A stretch of 64,000 nt of DNA from Diplosphaera chodatii. Taxonomy: Eukaryota > Chlorophyta > Trebouxiophyceae > Prasiolales > Stichococcaceae. Every line of letters starts with the position of its first letter. The stretch's first letter is position 1. The notes below the pieces were generated by a model, which was not told the origin of the DNA, ran no database searches, and worked only from the letters and a program-made list of their open reading frames with translations. The stretch spans positions 372,001-436,000 of the forward strand of contig JAALGY010000021.1 of assembly GCA_032358165.1 (NCBI GenBank), written 5' to 3'. A program made the translations under genes and the position numbers. Shown piece after piece: positions 22,383 to 34,309 of this stretch.

Positions 22383-25300
22383 ATGGCACCGCCATGCGCA
22401 CCGCATGCGCACCCAGCGGGCGGTGGCTCTGTGCTGTCGCGCCTCAGCAGGCTGTTGTTGCGGCCCGCAGCAGCACACACTCCACGTCCAGCCAGTGCCC
22501 TTGACCAGCGACAAGGTCTGGGGAGCCAGCTTGGTTTCTGCAGCCGCTCTGCACTCCCGCAAGTGGCAGCCACGCCTGCAGACGTCGACGCCTCCCTGGC
22601 GCAGCACTCAGCAGCTTGTCCTCAGGATGCTGTTGACCAGCCGGACGCCTCCTACTTGGCTCAGCTCAGCACAGAGCAGCGGGCTGCTGTGACAGCTCCT
22701 GTGGACGCCCATGTCAGGTATAGTATTTGACCGTCATATACGTCAAGTGCTGCCATCCCTGGCAGTATGCATTGCCCTTGATGCAGCTAGTCATGTGGAC
22801 CGGCTGACACCACTGCTCCCAAGCCCAGCTGCCTTGCAACGTAGGGTGGTGGCAGGCCCAGGCAGCGGCAAGACTCGAGTGCTGACAGCTCGTGCTGCGC
22901 ACCTCACAGTCGCTGGCGGCGCCCAGCCCTGGCAGCTGATGTGCATCACCTTTACGAATAAGGTGGGTCAGCAGCCATGGTGGTTGATCCCCATGCTCAC
23001 TGGCATGCTTCCCGCTCGTAAGTGCATGCAGGTCCAAACCTTGGCACACGGGTGGCTAGCAGGGTGTGTGGGTTGCACCCTGCTGTCTCTTGAAACGAAT
23101 GCAACTTGAGAATAGCTGCTGGTAGCACTGACAGCTCTACAATGCCCCTGTCGGCAATACCTGCAGGCTGGCGACGAAATCAAGGAGCGGCTGAAGCAGC
23201 AGCTGGGCGCTGCGGTGGCTAGCCAGATCACTGCGGGCACCTTCCACTCAGTAGCCGCACGCATGCTGCGCAGTCATATCCAGCGCTTGCCAGGCATGTC
23301 AGCCATTTGCACATCAGCATGCACATCAAATGGGGATTCGTGTGCATGGTCCACTCATTGAGCCCCGGCATTCATTTCTGCGCCTGGTTGCTGTTGACAG
23401 AGTGCGGTCGCACTGGCGACTTCACCATCCACGATGCTGAGGATGGCGTTGCATTGCTGGCGGGCTGGGTGGCAGAACAGAGGAAGCAAGCGGCTGCCAG
23501 CTGCGGCAACGCCAACCAGAAACTGGTGCTTGCGCATGGCATGCATTATCAGCTGCGGCACTGCAGTTCATGAACTTGAGCTCCTGCTTGCACATGTGTC
23601 CCTGCTTGATGTGCAGTTGCAAAGCGTGTTGCATGGTGTTCGCAGGACATGAAAGAGGTGCGTGCACAGGCAAAGGAGATGCAGCGGCGCATCTCATTGC
23701 TGAAGAACTCGCTGCCGTGTGCCTACGGCTTTCCAGCGGCCGAGCTTGTGGATGCCGTGGTGGCGCTCGGCACTGTGACAGGTGTGGGCACACAGCCCTG
23801 AGTGAGGCAATCCTGGTTGCAGCACCGGTTGCATCGATTGCTCGCTCACGCACGTTTGGCACATGCAATCTAGTGGTGGGATCACCGTGTGTGAGTGTCC
23901 ATGTTGCAAGCCTCTGGCTGACCCACTGTGTAGGCCTGCGGCAGCTGGAGGCTTCAGATATCAGGCAGGAGACAGTCGAGGCACTTCAGTGGTACGAGGA
24001 GCAGTTGCGCAGCAGGTACATTCTGCAGCCTGCAACCGTGTGGTGGACTGGTTGCGCAAGACGGCATTTTCACAACCCACAGCGCTGTGCTGCCAAGTGT
24101 CAGTTCTCATCATTGCTACAGGACAACCCGTGCCTTGGCATCTGTGTGCTGCCGCGTCCTGGCAGATGGTCGTGCGCTGCTGTGACGTGACACTCTGATG
24201 CAATGGTGCCAGAGCGCCGGGAGCAGGACCAGGCAACACCCTGCGCCTGTGCCTGCTGCAGCAACGTGGTGGACTTCGACGACCTGCTGTCGCTGATGGT
24301 GGCGCTGCTGCGGGACGGCGACGTCGCGGAGCGCTTCCGGCGCCGCTACCGCTGGCTGCTGGTGGACGAGTTCCAGGACACCAACGCGCCGCAGTACGAG
24401 CTCGTGCGCCTGATCGGGCTGCCGCAGGTGAGCTGGTCGCCACCCCCAGCCGGACTCGTGGGACCGCCTGTCAGCACAACTGTGCAGGCTTGGTAGGGGC
24501 TGTTCTCGCAGTCACCAGGCCACCCTGCTGCTCAGCGTCGTGTACAGCAGCCCTTCTCCTCCTGAGGCGTCACTCACGCTGGTACACAGGGCCATGTGTT
24601 TGCTGTGGGCGACCCGGACCAGGCAATCTACCGGTGGCGCGGGGCTGACTCTTCCAAGATGTCCCACTCCTTCCTGGAGGACTTCCCAGGTCCGGCTGTC
24701 GGAAAACCAGCATCTCAGGCCTGCTAGCTGTGCGTGTGCCTTGTCGCTACAGAGGAAACAATGTCGTGCCTGAGCAGAGTGCACCTTCATGCAAGCTGAC
24801 ACTGCCGCAAGTGGCAGTCAGCTGTGCAAATACTGTAGCAAAACACCAATGCCAAGCTGTCTGGATGCCCTGCAGGGTCAGAATCTCACAGCTTGCGCGA
24901 CAATTACCGGAGCACGCCACAGGTGCTGGCTGCCGCACTAGCAGTTCTGCCGGCGCCTGCGCCACTGCAGCCTTTGCGGGATGCTGGTGTGCCGGTCCAG
25001 GTCGGGCAGCCACCCTTCAGTACCTCAGCTAGGCTGACTCATCTGCTCGGCATACACGCAACCGTGCACAACCAGGCTGTGCATCGCAGCTGGTTGGTCG
25101 GGGTGGTGGCAGCGCACGGTATGTCTCGTGCCACTCAAGCTGATGTGTCCCCTCTGCACTGCTTAAGAGTACGCATGTCGCCCTGGCGCAGGTGGTGGAA
25201 ACCGTCAACGGGCACGCAGAGGCGGACTGGCTGGCGGCGCAGCTGCAGCAGCTGGAGCGGCGGGGACATGACCTGCGGGAAGTGGCTATCCTGTTCCGGG

Positions 25301-28288
25301 TCCACCTGCTGTCTCGCGTCATCGAGCAGGCCCTGGTGCGCCCGCTGCACTCGCCACAGTCGCCCTCCACTCGAGCAGTGCCATGCTGCTGTGAACAAAA
25401 CAACGCGCGCATGCAATACACATGTCGGGACCTCAGGGAATGTGTGCAGATGTGTGTGCGTCATCGCCTGTGCACGACCCCACTTGGCTCTGACAGGTGA
25501 ATGCGGGCGTGCCCTATGTGCTGCTGGGTGGCACACCCTTCTGGGGTCGCACCGAGGTCAAAGATGTGGTGGCCTACCTGCGGCTGGCAGCCAACCTGGA
25601 CGACATGGCAGGTGTGCTTGAGTCATGGTGGTCGTACGCATGCACGCTGCACTTTGATTGGCACGTCAGCCCAGGAGCAACTGGAGGCCTTCACAACGCA
25701 CATCCATATCTCTCAGCACCAGAGTGCAATGAATCATTGCCTTGCAGCCCTGAGGCGGGTGATCAATGTGCCCTCGCGAAAGCTGGGCGCTGCCAGCCTG
25801 GCGGGCTTAGACGCCTGGGCAGCATCGCGTGGCCAGACGCTCGCTGCCGCCATCTTCCATGGCTGCCAGGTGCTTGCAAGCCGGTCGGCTCATCCTGTCA
25901 GAATCTGTACGATGTATGTCCTCTGACCAGGGGCTGGATGCGCCCACCTTGGCCTCAAGTTGACAAACGTCAGGTCACTTGCTGCAACATTATGTATTTG
26001 GCGCTTGAGCAAAGCGTGCAAAGCCCAGCTGCGCACTCGGCCCCATTTCCGCAGGGCTGCGCACCGCGTCTCTGTGCTCGTCGACCTGCGGACCCGTTGC
26101 CGGGAAGGTGGACCTCACATCCTGAAATGGAACGGCACGCTACATTGGTTACACAGCAGCTGCTGAGTCGGGTTGCGGACGTTTGGCCGCTCGTAGGACT
26201 GGGATCCGCAGGATGGGGACCTGCCGCCGCTGCCGGCGCACAAGGAGATGGGCGTCTCCTCCACGGCGCACCGCGCGCTGCGGGCCTTCCGCCACCTGAT
26301 CTGTGATGCGCGGGCGTTCGCTCGCTCGGCATCGCTCACCGACTCCATCTGGCACCTGCTGCGCAAGGTGAAACGCTGCGACCTCACCTCCCCTGGGGGT
26401 CATGTCTGCAATTGGACCAGATTGCACATTGGCACGCCGCTTGAAACGAATCACAAGAACGGCACACTATAGCGATGGCATTGCGTTGTGTCCTGGTAAT
26501 CTGCTCTGTTGTATGCCTATAGAATGTTGCACCCACAGCATCTGCACATGTTTGTAGGTGGAGTTTCACGACTACATCATGTCTGGGCGCTGCAACACCG
26601 GCAGCAAGGCCGCTGCGGGGCAGGGCGGCCAGTCCGAGGAGGAGGGCCGCTGGGCAAATGTGCTGCAGGTCATCACCGCGGCGAGCGAGTTTGCCAGCAA
26701 GCCGCGGGCACTGCCCATGGACCTCGACAACCCCGGCTCGGCCACCCAGGTGGGCAGCGCTCATCGTGGTGCTTCAGCTGCTCTGCAGTCCATCTCAGGT
26801 GCTTTCTGTAAGTCTACATCTGAGGCTGACATCCCCACTGAAAGCAGGACATGCCGTCGGCGGGGCTGGCCGGCATGGCGGAGTTTGTGCAGGAGGCGGC
26901 GCTGCTGAGCGGCGACGAGGCGGCGGCCGATGCGCCGGGGGTGCGGCTGCTGACGCTGCACGCCGCCAAGGGCCTCGAGTTCGACACCGTGTTCATTGCG
27001 GGTGAGGCGCCCATGCGCACTGCTGCGCCCGGCAGGATGCTGTTGCCAGATATCACCCAGGTGAACTCCAATGAGGGCTGCTATTATGAGCATGGTGCGG
27101 GGTGTGGGGATGAGCACCCGCCGCTGGCGTCAAGCGCATGGTTCATTCCGTGGCGCCGCAGGCCTGGAGGAGGGTATACTGCCTGGCAGCCGGTCCCTCC
27201 AGGATGAGGCAATGGTCGCGGAGGAGCAGCGGTTGGCGTACGTGGGCTTCACGCGCGCCCGCAAGCGGCTGACGCTGCTGCACGCGCGGAAGCGCACCCT
27301 GTGGGGCCCCCGCTCCTGGTGCGGCCCCAGCGCATCCGTCCTGACACAAACGCAGCTCCGTTGAAGCGTTTCTTGTGGTGTCGCACTGGGCAACTGCCAT
27401 GCAAGCAGAGTGCATACAAGCCCTGCGCTGGCGTGAATTTGTCGGATTGCATGGCTGCAGGGCACAGGCCACGCCACGCAGCCGTTTTCTGGCAGGTCTG
27501 CTGCCCGAGGTCCGGCGTGACGAGGACGACGAGGAGACATACGTCCACGACATCGGCGATGTCAGTGGCGCATCCCCAAGCAGCGCCTATCAGGCGAGTC
27601 AGAGGGACTGGCGGCAGCGGAAAGCCAGCAGCAGCGGCAGCAGCAATGCGCAGCCGGCAGCGCCATCCGCGGCTGCGCAGTCTTGGCAGCAGCAGCTGGC
27701 GCGGCGGCAGGCGGGCGCCCTGGCTGCGCAGCAGGCGGCGGCGGCCGCTGACAGCGGCTGGAGCAGCTCGGACGAGGACGAGGCGGCCGCGCGGCCGTGG
27801 CGGGCTGCGCCAGCGAGGCGGGACGACCTGCCCCGCTCCCAAACCTGGGCCAGCCGGCAGCAGGTGCCTCATTTGCAGTCCCCCGGCTCGCTGCAGATGT
27901 CCCCTTGCATGTATGCCTGTCAGAGGCACTGCGTCGTGCCAAACTGGCAGTAGACCCTCGTTGTGTCTTGCAGGCAGCACAGCAGGCTGAGACGCGGCAG
28001 CGGCAGCCAGCAGACCTTCGTAGTGCTTCGGCCAGCTGGAGTCCTGCAACTGGCACCTATGGCAGCACACCGCAGGCACCGCAGCAGGCGGAGCCCCGCA
28101 ACCCGCTCGCACAGCAGCGGCACAGCAAAGGCAGCAGTGCTGGCGGCGGCGGCAGCAGCAGAGGAGCAGGCAGCAGAGCAGTCAGCAGTGGCACACCGCG
28201 GCAAGGGTATCCTGACGTCGTGCGGAGTGGCCGCCGCACCCGGGCTGAGCAGCAACAGCGCAAGGACAGCCGTCGCACCAAGCCCTAA
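22383..28288 (+). CDS. SRS2: UvrD/Rep-family (SRS2-like) superfamily 1 DNA helicase
   Basis: 3'-5' SF1A helicase, likely nuclear and anti-recombinogenic or repair-linked. Nineteen exons: 22383..22717, 22845..22962, 23167..23293, 23401..23525, 23646..23781, 23934..24015, 24262..24427, 24590..24689, 24876..25000, 25192..25335, 25497..25611, 25748..25906, 26055..26107, 26212..26367, 26558..26749, 26848..27001, 27162..27318, 27461..27863, 27974..28288 (1,053 aa). Motifs in order: Q motif [12 protein letters not shown], Walker [10 protein letters not shown], Ia [73 protein letters not shown] and [18 protein letters not shown]. The C-terminus is a disordered Ser/Gln/Arg-rich tail. The intron after 23293 has a GC donor. 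Exons 12-13 are the least certain, and the first Met may lie further upstream. Confidence 0.92.
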
Positions 28289-29020
28289 ATGCGATGATGC
28301 GGATGCCAGCAGCTTGCATGCCACCCGGCGCACCACCTGGATCTCGTGCAGCAACTCGGGGTGCTCCTTTCTTCAAGTCGTCGAAGCGTTGCAACTTGGT
28401 GTATCTGCCGTGCCCTTTTGCGCTGCACCACATTGTTGCGGCGCGAGTCAGCTCGTGAGTGCTGCCATGATCGTCCGAAGCTGGAAGTGAGCGCGACGGG
28501 ACCCAGCGATAATGTGATGATGACCAACTTGAGTGCTGACCCCTGCCGTCACCATGAAGGTGGGATCTGATGCCCAGATTGGTCGACGTCCTCGTCAGCG
28601 CACGTGATTGGTCTCCGGAGGATCTTGTCAGTTGGGACACCCTGACTCCGGCCTTCAACCCAAGCACCCATCTGTATAACACACCACTGTCAGACATCTC
28701 TTTCTATAGCTCACCTGTGGTGGGGCTGGGTCGCTGTTGTCGCCGTACCCGCCATCCGCTCCGCACACGAAGGACCTCCGGCGTGTGCCAGCTTCCAGCG
28801 AGGTGCAGTCCACGTCGCACGGCGTCTTCACACCTGCAAGTCGTTGCAAGGGCTTGATGTGGTGTCATTTGTCCGTTTGATGGCATTTGCGTGGTCTCGC
28901 TACTCCAGCGCTGCGGGCAAGGCTCCATCCTGAGCAGGCGCGCCCACGCTCTATCTGACCTGTGACGCCCCGCCGCCGCCCGCCGCCTCAGCCTGATATC
29001 TGCCCCACAGGTGCTCCTCA
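28289..29020. other. Intergenic between helicase and secreted-protein gene
   Basis: Helicase 3' flank and the promoter of the next + strand gene. No supported coding segment. Confidence 0.4.
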
Positions 29021-31333
29021 ATGACTATCACGGTTTTAGCGTTGGTGTTGCTGGCGTGCACGGCCGTCCTGTGCCCGGCGGCTGCGGCGGGTACCCCAAA
29101 GGGTACCACCCTCCACTTCAGCGAAGCCCTGAACGCCCTGCTGGTGCGCAGCAGACACCAGCAAACGCGTGCACTTGTTTGTCTCAGCAGCTGAGTGACA
29201 GTGTGCTGCGCCTGCTGGTCACATGGGCATGAACACGCTCGCCGACGTGTATCTACACATCGACATGCATGTGCAAGGCGGCACGCAGGGTGTCGAGCGT
29301 GCGGTGTGTGACAAACATGCATACTGGTCCGCTAGCCCCCTCAGGGTCTCAAGCGTCGGCGTGCGCAGATCAAGTACCCGGGTGGCAGGACCAGCAAGGT
29401 GGTGCTGGCGCCGACCACGCCGCAGCCGCCCGCCATCAAGGTAGCCCTGCACCATTCGACGTCTCGTGGCACCTTGAGCAAACAGCTCGCTGAGATGGCA
29501 GGCAATCAACACATCCACTTCCCATCATATATCAATGTGCAAAGGCGGCAGCAATGCTCTGCAGGTCGGCAAGAGCCCAGCAAAGGAGCTGCGGCGCACG
29601 TATGCCCTGCCAGGCACGGCATCAGCCGACGGCGGCCTCGCCTTCAACCCCGCCAACACCAACAGCCCTGCCGACACCAAGCCTGCAAACGATAAGCCGC
29701 AGGTGAGGGTATCCGCGTGTGACTGTCGGTGCTGCAGCCTACGTTGCTCCGGAGGTGATTGGCATGGTGCCTGGTGCCTGTGTATGCAGGTGATCGTTAC
29801 GGACCTGAAGGGAGCCAAAGTTGTTGCCAGAGTGTCGGTGCCCGAGCCTGGCATCAAGGTGCGGCTGACCAGGGCGCATGCCCTACCAGCTGTCTGCATG
29901 AGCCATCCGATCAGGCAGACCGGCAGCAACGATCATCACAGTATTGGAGGCTGTGCAGTATGGCACATGCGCAGGGCTGCAACTTCTTCGCCGCCAATGT
30001 GGTGGCCAACGGCGGCCGAGTTGACGACTACAGCTACGACGGCCGCTACGTGGCCGCTGGCAAGGCCACAGCTGGCAGCGTGCCGCTGTGGCTCGTCCTG
30101 AAGTGCCCCAAGGCCGCATACCTGGTCAAATACTCGTACAGCATCAAGACCAAGAAGGTTCGCCACATGCCTGGCAGGTGGCCAGCGAACTGCAATGATG
30201 TTTCGGCAACGTGCAATGCTTTCAGTCATGTTGTTCTGACTGTGTCGCTAGCTTCTGTTTGCAGCTGGCGTACTCGAAGGTCAAGTGGGCACTGGTGCGC
30301 ACTTAGGCTTTCAGGCACACGACTGCAGCGAGTGCCCGCATGATTGCAATCATAACCTGGCTCAGCACGATCCTCCGACTCTGACACCGGTGACCATCAC
30401 CATGCAGACCTCGCAGTTTCTGGGCGTGTTCGCACCGAACGCGTTCATCTACGCCAACAGCAAGACCCCTGGAGCCAGCGGCCTCTACGCCGTTGCCTCC
30501 CGCTACTCCACAGGCCAAGTACGGTCCCGCGGCACACCTGCAGCACCCCACACCCTACCTGAGCCTGCCACCCATGGCTGTCAAGTGATGCTGGGAGGAC
30601 CAGGAGCCAAACCCTCTCTGGCTCCCCTCGCAGGTTGCAGTGTTCCAGCTGCGCGGCACGGCCTGGGTCCGAGTGGCCCTGATCGATGCCGGCGTGTCGG
30701 TCGACTCGCCGTGCCGCAGCTTCGTCTTCACAGGCGTCGCCAAGCGTCAGCTGGCCGCCGTCTGCGGCCCCGAGGTGCTCAGCTGTGTGGACAAGACACA
30801 CTGCTTGAAGGGACTTGACGTACAGTCTCGCATCAGCAGAAGGCACAGTGTCGCAGCCTGTGGTGCATAAAGTGGCGTGCATCCGAGATCCGATGCGAGC
30901 CCCCACCCTTATAATGGCACGCAGCTGGCGGAGCTGAAGCCGGTGGGCGGGTACAAAGGCATCCCATACTCTGAGTTTCTGTACTGGAGCAGCCTGGCAG
31001 CCCTGCCGGGCGGCGGCAGCGGTGTGCGTGCCCGGATTGTTGCCATCAACGTGGTGCGGCAGCTGGCATCAAAATTACGTGCAATAAACATCATCGTCAT
31101 GTTGCCAGTCAAATGCTGGTTCTCTCGCTAGTGGAGAATTTTTCTCGCATCTGCATCATGCGCACCTGCACATCGGTGTCATGGTACAGCTGCAATGTCT
31201 GCAGGCTATTGACGGAAGCTCGGCGTCTGCGCACCAGTTCTCGCTGCTGGCCAGCAGGCCCGCCACCAAGCAGGATTTGTACAACCTGCCTTCTGCTAAG
31301 TACGCCAGCAATGTGGTTGTTGTAGATTGCTGA
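29021..31333 (+). CDS. Secreted or lumenal protein of unknown function
   Basis: Not recognised as any family. Ten exons (29021..29143, 29345..29440, 29565..29702, 29790..29858, 29975..30157, 30265..30294, 30408..30518, 30634..30819, 30925..31053, 31205..31333) are all in phase 0 and sum to 397 aa. The N-terminus is a clear signal peptide (MTITVLALVLLACTAVLCPA, then AAAG). Visible segments are GCNFFAANVVANGGRVDDY, a Tyr/Lys-rich stretch YLVKYSYSIKTKK, FLGVFAPNAFIYANSKTP, and a Cys-containing region with VSVDSPCRSFVF and LSCVDKTHC. The end is YNLPSAKYASNVVVVDC. No TM segment follows the signal, so secretion or an organelle lumen is likely. Exon 6 has only ten codons. Uniform phase-0 introns support the model, but there is no homologue to confirm it. 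Confidence 0.6.
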
Positions 31334-31721
31334 TGATGCATAGTCAGCGCAGACATGTGTTATACTGCAAATAGTGGTTTTGCTATGACGCCATAGCCTT
31401 TTGAAGCCTCTCGAGGCGGATGTTATTCTGTTGTGGTTGTGCCCTGAACTGTGTTGCCAGCCCGTTGCCTGCCATCGTCTGCCTGTTTAGAAATACTCTC
31501 TGGTTGCTGCAGCAGACTGATCGGTTTTTGAGCGCACTGCAACATTGCCACATTGCACACTGCGAACTGCCCAACTTCCTCGCTTCCAGCGTGATGTAAG
31601 TATACACAACATGGTGTCCACCACAGTCGTCCGTCTCCCGCTACCGTCAGCGTCAATGAGCAGCATGACTACACCAAACACAACTGGTGTTGCCGCTTCA
31701 GTGCCCGGAACCACAAAGTAT
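31334..31721. other. Intergenic between two convergent genes
   Basis: 3' flanks of the secreted-protein and membrane-protein genes. No coding or structural feature was recognised. Confidence 0.4.
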
Positions 31722-33554
31722 CTACTGCTGACGGCTGTGATTGCCTGAGCCAGCATCGTGTCGGTGGCGCCGCACGTGACGGTGCAGCCTGCTGGACAAA
31801 CTGCCCGCGCTCTGTGGACGGCGCCGGCCGCCCCTCTCACCCCACTCATCCCCGCTGTCGCTGTTCCCGCTGCTGCTGCTGCTGGACAGCTCCAAACCAG
31901 AACTGCCGGGCCCACTGCGGGGGTCGTGACGCACCGATTGCAGGGTGTGTGGCGGGTCGCCAGGAATACCATGCAAGGCTGCCAGCTGAGCTGCTGTGAT
32001 GCTGCCGTCGCCGCTGCCGCCGTGCCGCAGCTGCTGCCGCTGCTGCCCGTGCGCCTGCTGCCTGCTGCTGCCACGGCGCGCAGACCCGCGCCGTGGGTGG
32101 GGTGCCTGGGAGGGGGAGTGATCGGGGCTGTCCCCAGCACCGCCAGCCCTGCCGTCGCGCTGTTCCCGGCGGCGGCCGTGCCCCGCACTGCAGCAAGACA
32201 CCGGCCCCTCGTTCGTGCAGGCCTAGCAGCCCAGTCAACAGGGCCCTTCTGGAGCTCCACAGACGGCGCTCGGTGCTGCTGCAGGGGGCGCGCCTGACAT
32301 CAGCCAGGTAGGAACGGGGTGGCAGCAGGCACCTGGCGGTCCGGTGGCTGGCGTACAGCAGCTCGGCGCCCTCCATGCTCCAGCCGCGCAGCAGGTCGCC
32401 GGTGCTGAAGGAGGGGCCCTCGTCCGGCCCCATGTATGCGCCGATGCCGCCGCTGCGGGACCGCACCAGCGACGCCTCCAGCGCCTGCCGTCGTCGCCTG
32501 TGCATTGATTGCAATGAGAACAAATGTGTGAGCAGGTCCTGTGGACCCCGAAGCAGAGAGCATTGATTCTACCGAGAAGATGGTGTTTGAGTGCTTCACC
32601 CCTGTGCTCTGTATGGCACATCGGTTTGTCACATCGGTTTGTCACCTTGCACGGGAGTCTCCCGCCTCATAGCGGCTGATGCTGTTGATGCGGGTGGAGC
32701 GGCGCAGCATTGCCTTCTGTGCGGCAGTCAACTCTGGCTGCAGCACGCGTGCGACGATGGCTGGAGCATATGCCACCTCCTTGCTCCTGCAGATGTTGGA
32801 TGGGAAGCACGATCTCAAGGAGGGTTCCTAAAATAGGAAGCAACCAATAATGAACATGCCACCCACCTGGAGGACAACAGCTTGACAATGTCGTTACCAC
32901 GCTCAGCTTTACAGGCCCTTACCCGTCTGGGTGTCGCACTAGCACCGCGTTATATACATTCAATGGCTTTGGCGGTGGGGCGGCCTGCTCCCGCTGCGGC
33001 TCGATCTGGATGTTGACCTGCAGACGACACTTTGATTGCCTACATCTACGATGCCAGAGTGGCAGCGCAGCCCTCGTGCCAACCCCTCAGACAGTGCATC
33101 ACGCCTGATGTCAGCTGAGCGGAAGAGGTGCGCATACTCACTCACCTCTGGCAGGACAATGGGTGCGCGTGTTGATTGGAGCTCAATCTCCTGCTGCCGT
33201 CTTGCACGGCGGTAGCAGTGCATCGTGCACAGGAAGATCATGACCAGCACCACTGATATTGCAAGTGCTGCAACACGGGAAAACATGGTTGATAGATGAC
33301 ATGAAGTGATGCTCACAGCTACCACATGCGTGCGGATGCGCACTCACACCAAGTACCGCTGGATGCGTGGATGCGTATGCGTGAGTCTCACCGAAAAACA
33401 CGTAAGTGAAGTAGCGGGCGGCCTGGAAGCCGCCCACTTGCGGCGCCTGATTGGTCTGCAGCAGCGCGCGGGCGGGTGCATGCAGCACCGCCATTTGTGG
33501 CGCAGCATGCTGCAAGGCCCAGTCGGCCGCTGCAGCGGGGGCATGGGGACGCAT
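31722..33554 (-). CDS. Single-pass membrane protein of unknown function
   Basis: Family not recognised. Six exons in transcript order (33392..33554, 33146..33267, 32923..33017, 32646..32786, 32294..32497, 31722..32187) are phase-consistent and give 396 aa. The start is MRPHAPAAAADWALQHAAPQ. A TM helix follows near residues 55-72 (ALAISVVLVMIFLCTMHCY) and then a basic YRRARRQQEIELQ, suggesting the long C-terminal part is cytosolic. Later segments include NVYNAVLVRHPDG, SKEVAYAPAIVARVLQ, a Gly/Met patch GGIGAYMGPDEGPSFSTGDL and a Ser/Gly/Arg/His-rich tail. The last intron fits only with a GC donor (GTCAG|GCGCGC), which makes the last 155 residues less certain. Confidence 0.5.
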
Positions 33555-34309
33555 GATGCGTCAAGTTGCGGCGGGCTGGGCAGGTCGCGGCAAGCGTCAG
33601 CGGCCAGTAGCCTTCACCCTCGTGCTGCCCATTTGCTGCTGAAGCCGCGCCTGGGCCAGGTCTCTACCAGCTGGCTGGACTGATGCTTGGTGCTCTGACG
33701 CAGCATACAAGCTCTCAGCGAGCTGGAAACATCGAATGCGCTGTGTATGGCCTGCGTGTGCTCTGCAGAGGGGCGAGTACAACTCACTCAACTCGCATGC
33801 AGCTGCTGCTCGGCAAGCCCTCCGGTCACAGCAGGCAAATCAAGTGAGGCTGCACGCCTCAAATTGTATGCCTGCCAGACACACAGACGAGCCGTAACAA
33901 GTGCCGACGTACATGCCTTCCCCTGTTCTTATGATATGCTGGCACAGCTTCATGTGAAGGGCTCGACCGCTACAGGGGCAGGTGAGTCAGCCTCGGGTGG
34001 ATCGCTCTGATACAGTCGGCACCAGTCCACCAAGCGCCAGTCATTTCATATCAACGTGACTGTGTATGTGCATGCCGATATCGATGTGGCTCTTCGAATC
34101 CCGGAATAGCTACGAAGTGAGCTCGAATTCACGTGCTCAAGTTTGAAGCAGGATCAGTAAAGTGGCGCAGCCAATTGGACGGTTGAAAACCCACATGTAT
34201 CTGCTGTAATAAGAGCGAGTCACACTACGATAGCCTATGAGGCGTGAGCCGTGCTTCCGCTAGATGCTGCGGTTATCCTAGATCTGCACAGCGTCTGCGC
34301 CGCTGCGCC
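33555..34309. promoter_or_regulatory. Divergent promoter region between the membrane protein and PDCL3 genes
   Basis: About 750 bp upstream of both genes. A T-loop-like TTCGAATCCCGG near 34093 has no matching tRNA arms. No other feature was seen. Confidence 0.35.

Noticed and set aside
34085..34110. T-loop-like TTCGAATCCCGG suggesting a tRNA gene
   Set aside because: No D-arm, anticodon arm or acceptor stem could be paired in the preceding 70-80 nt.
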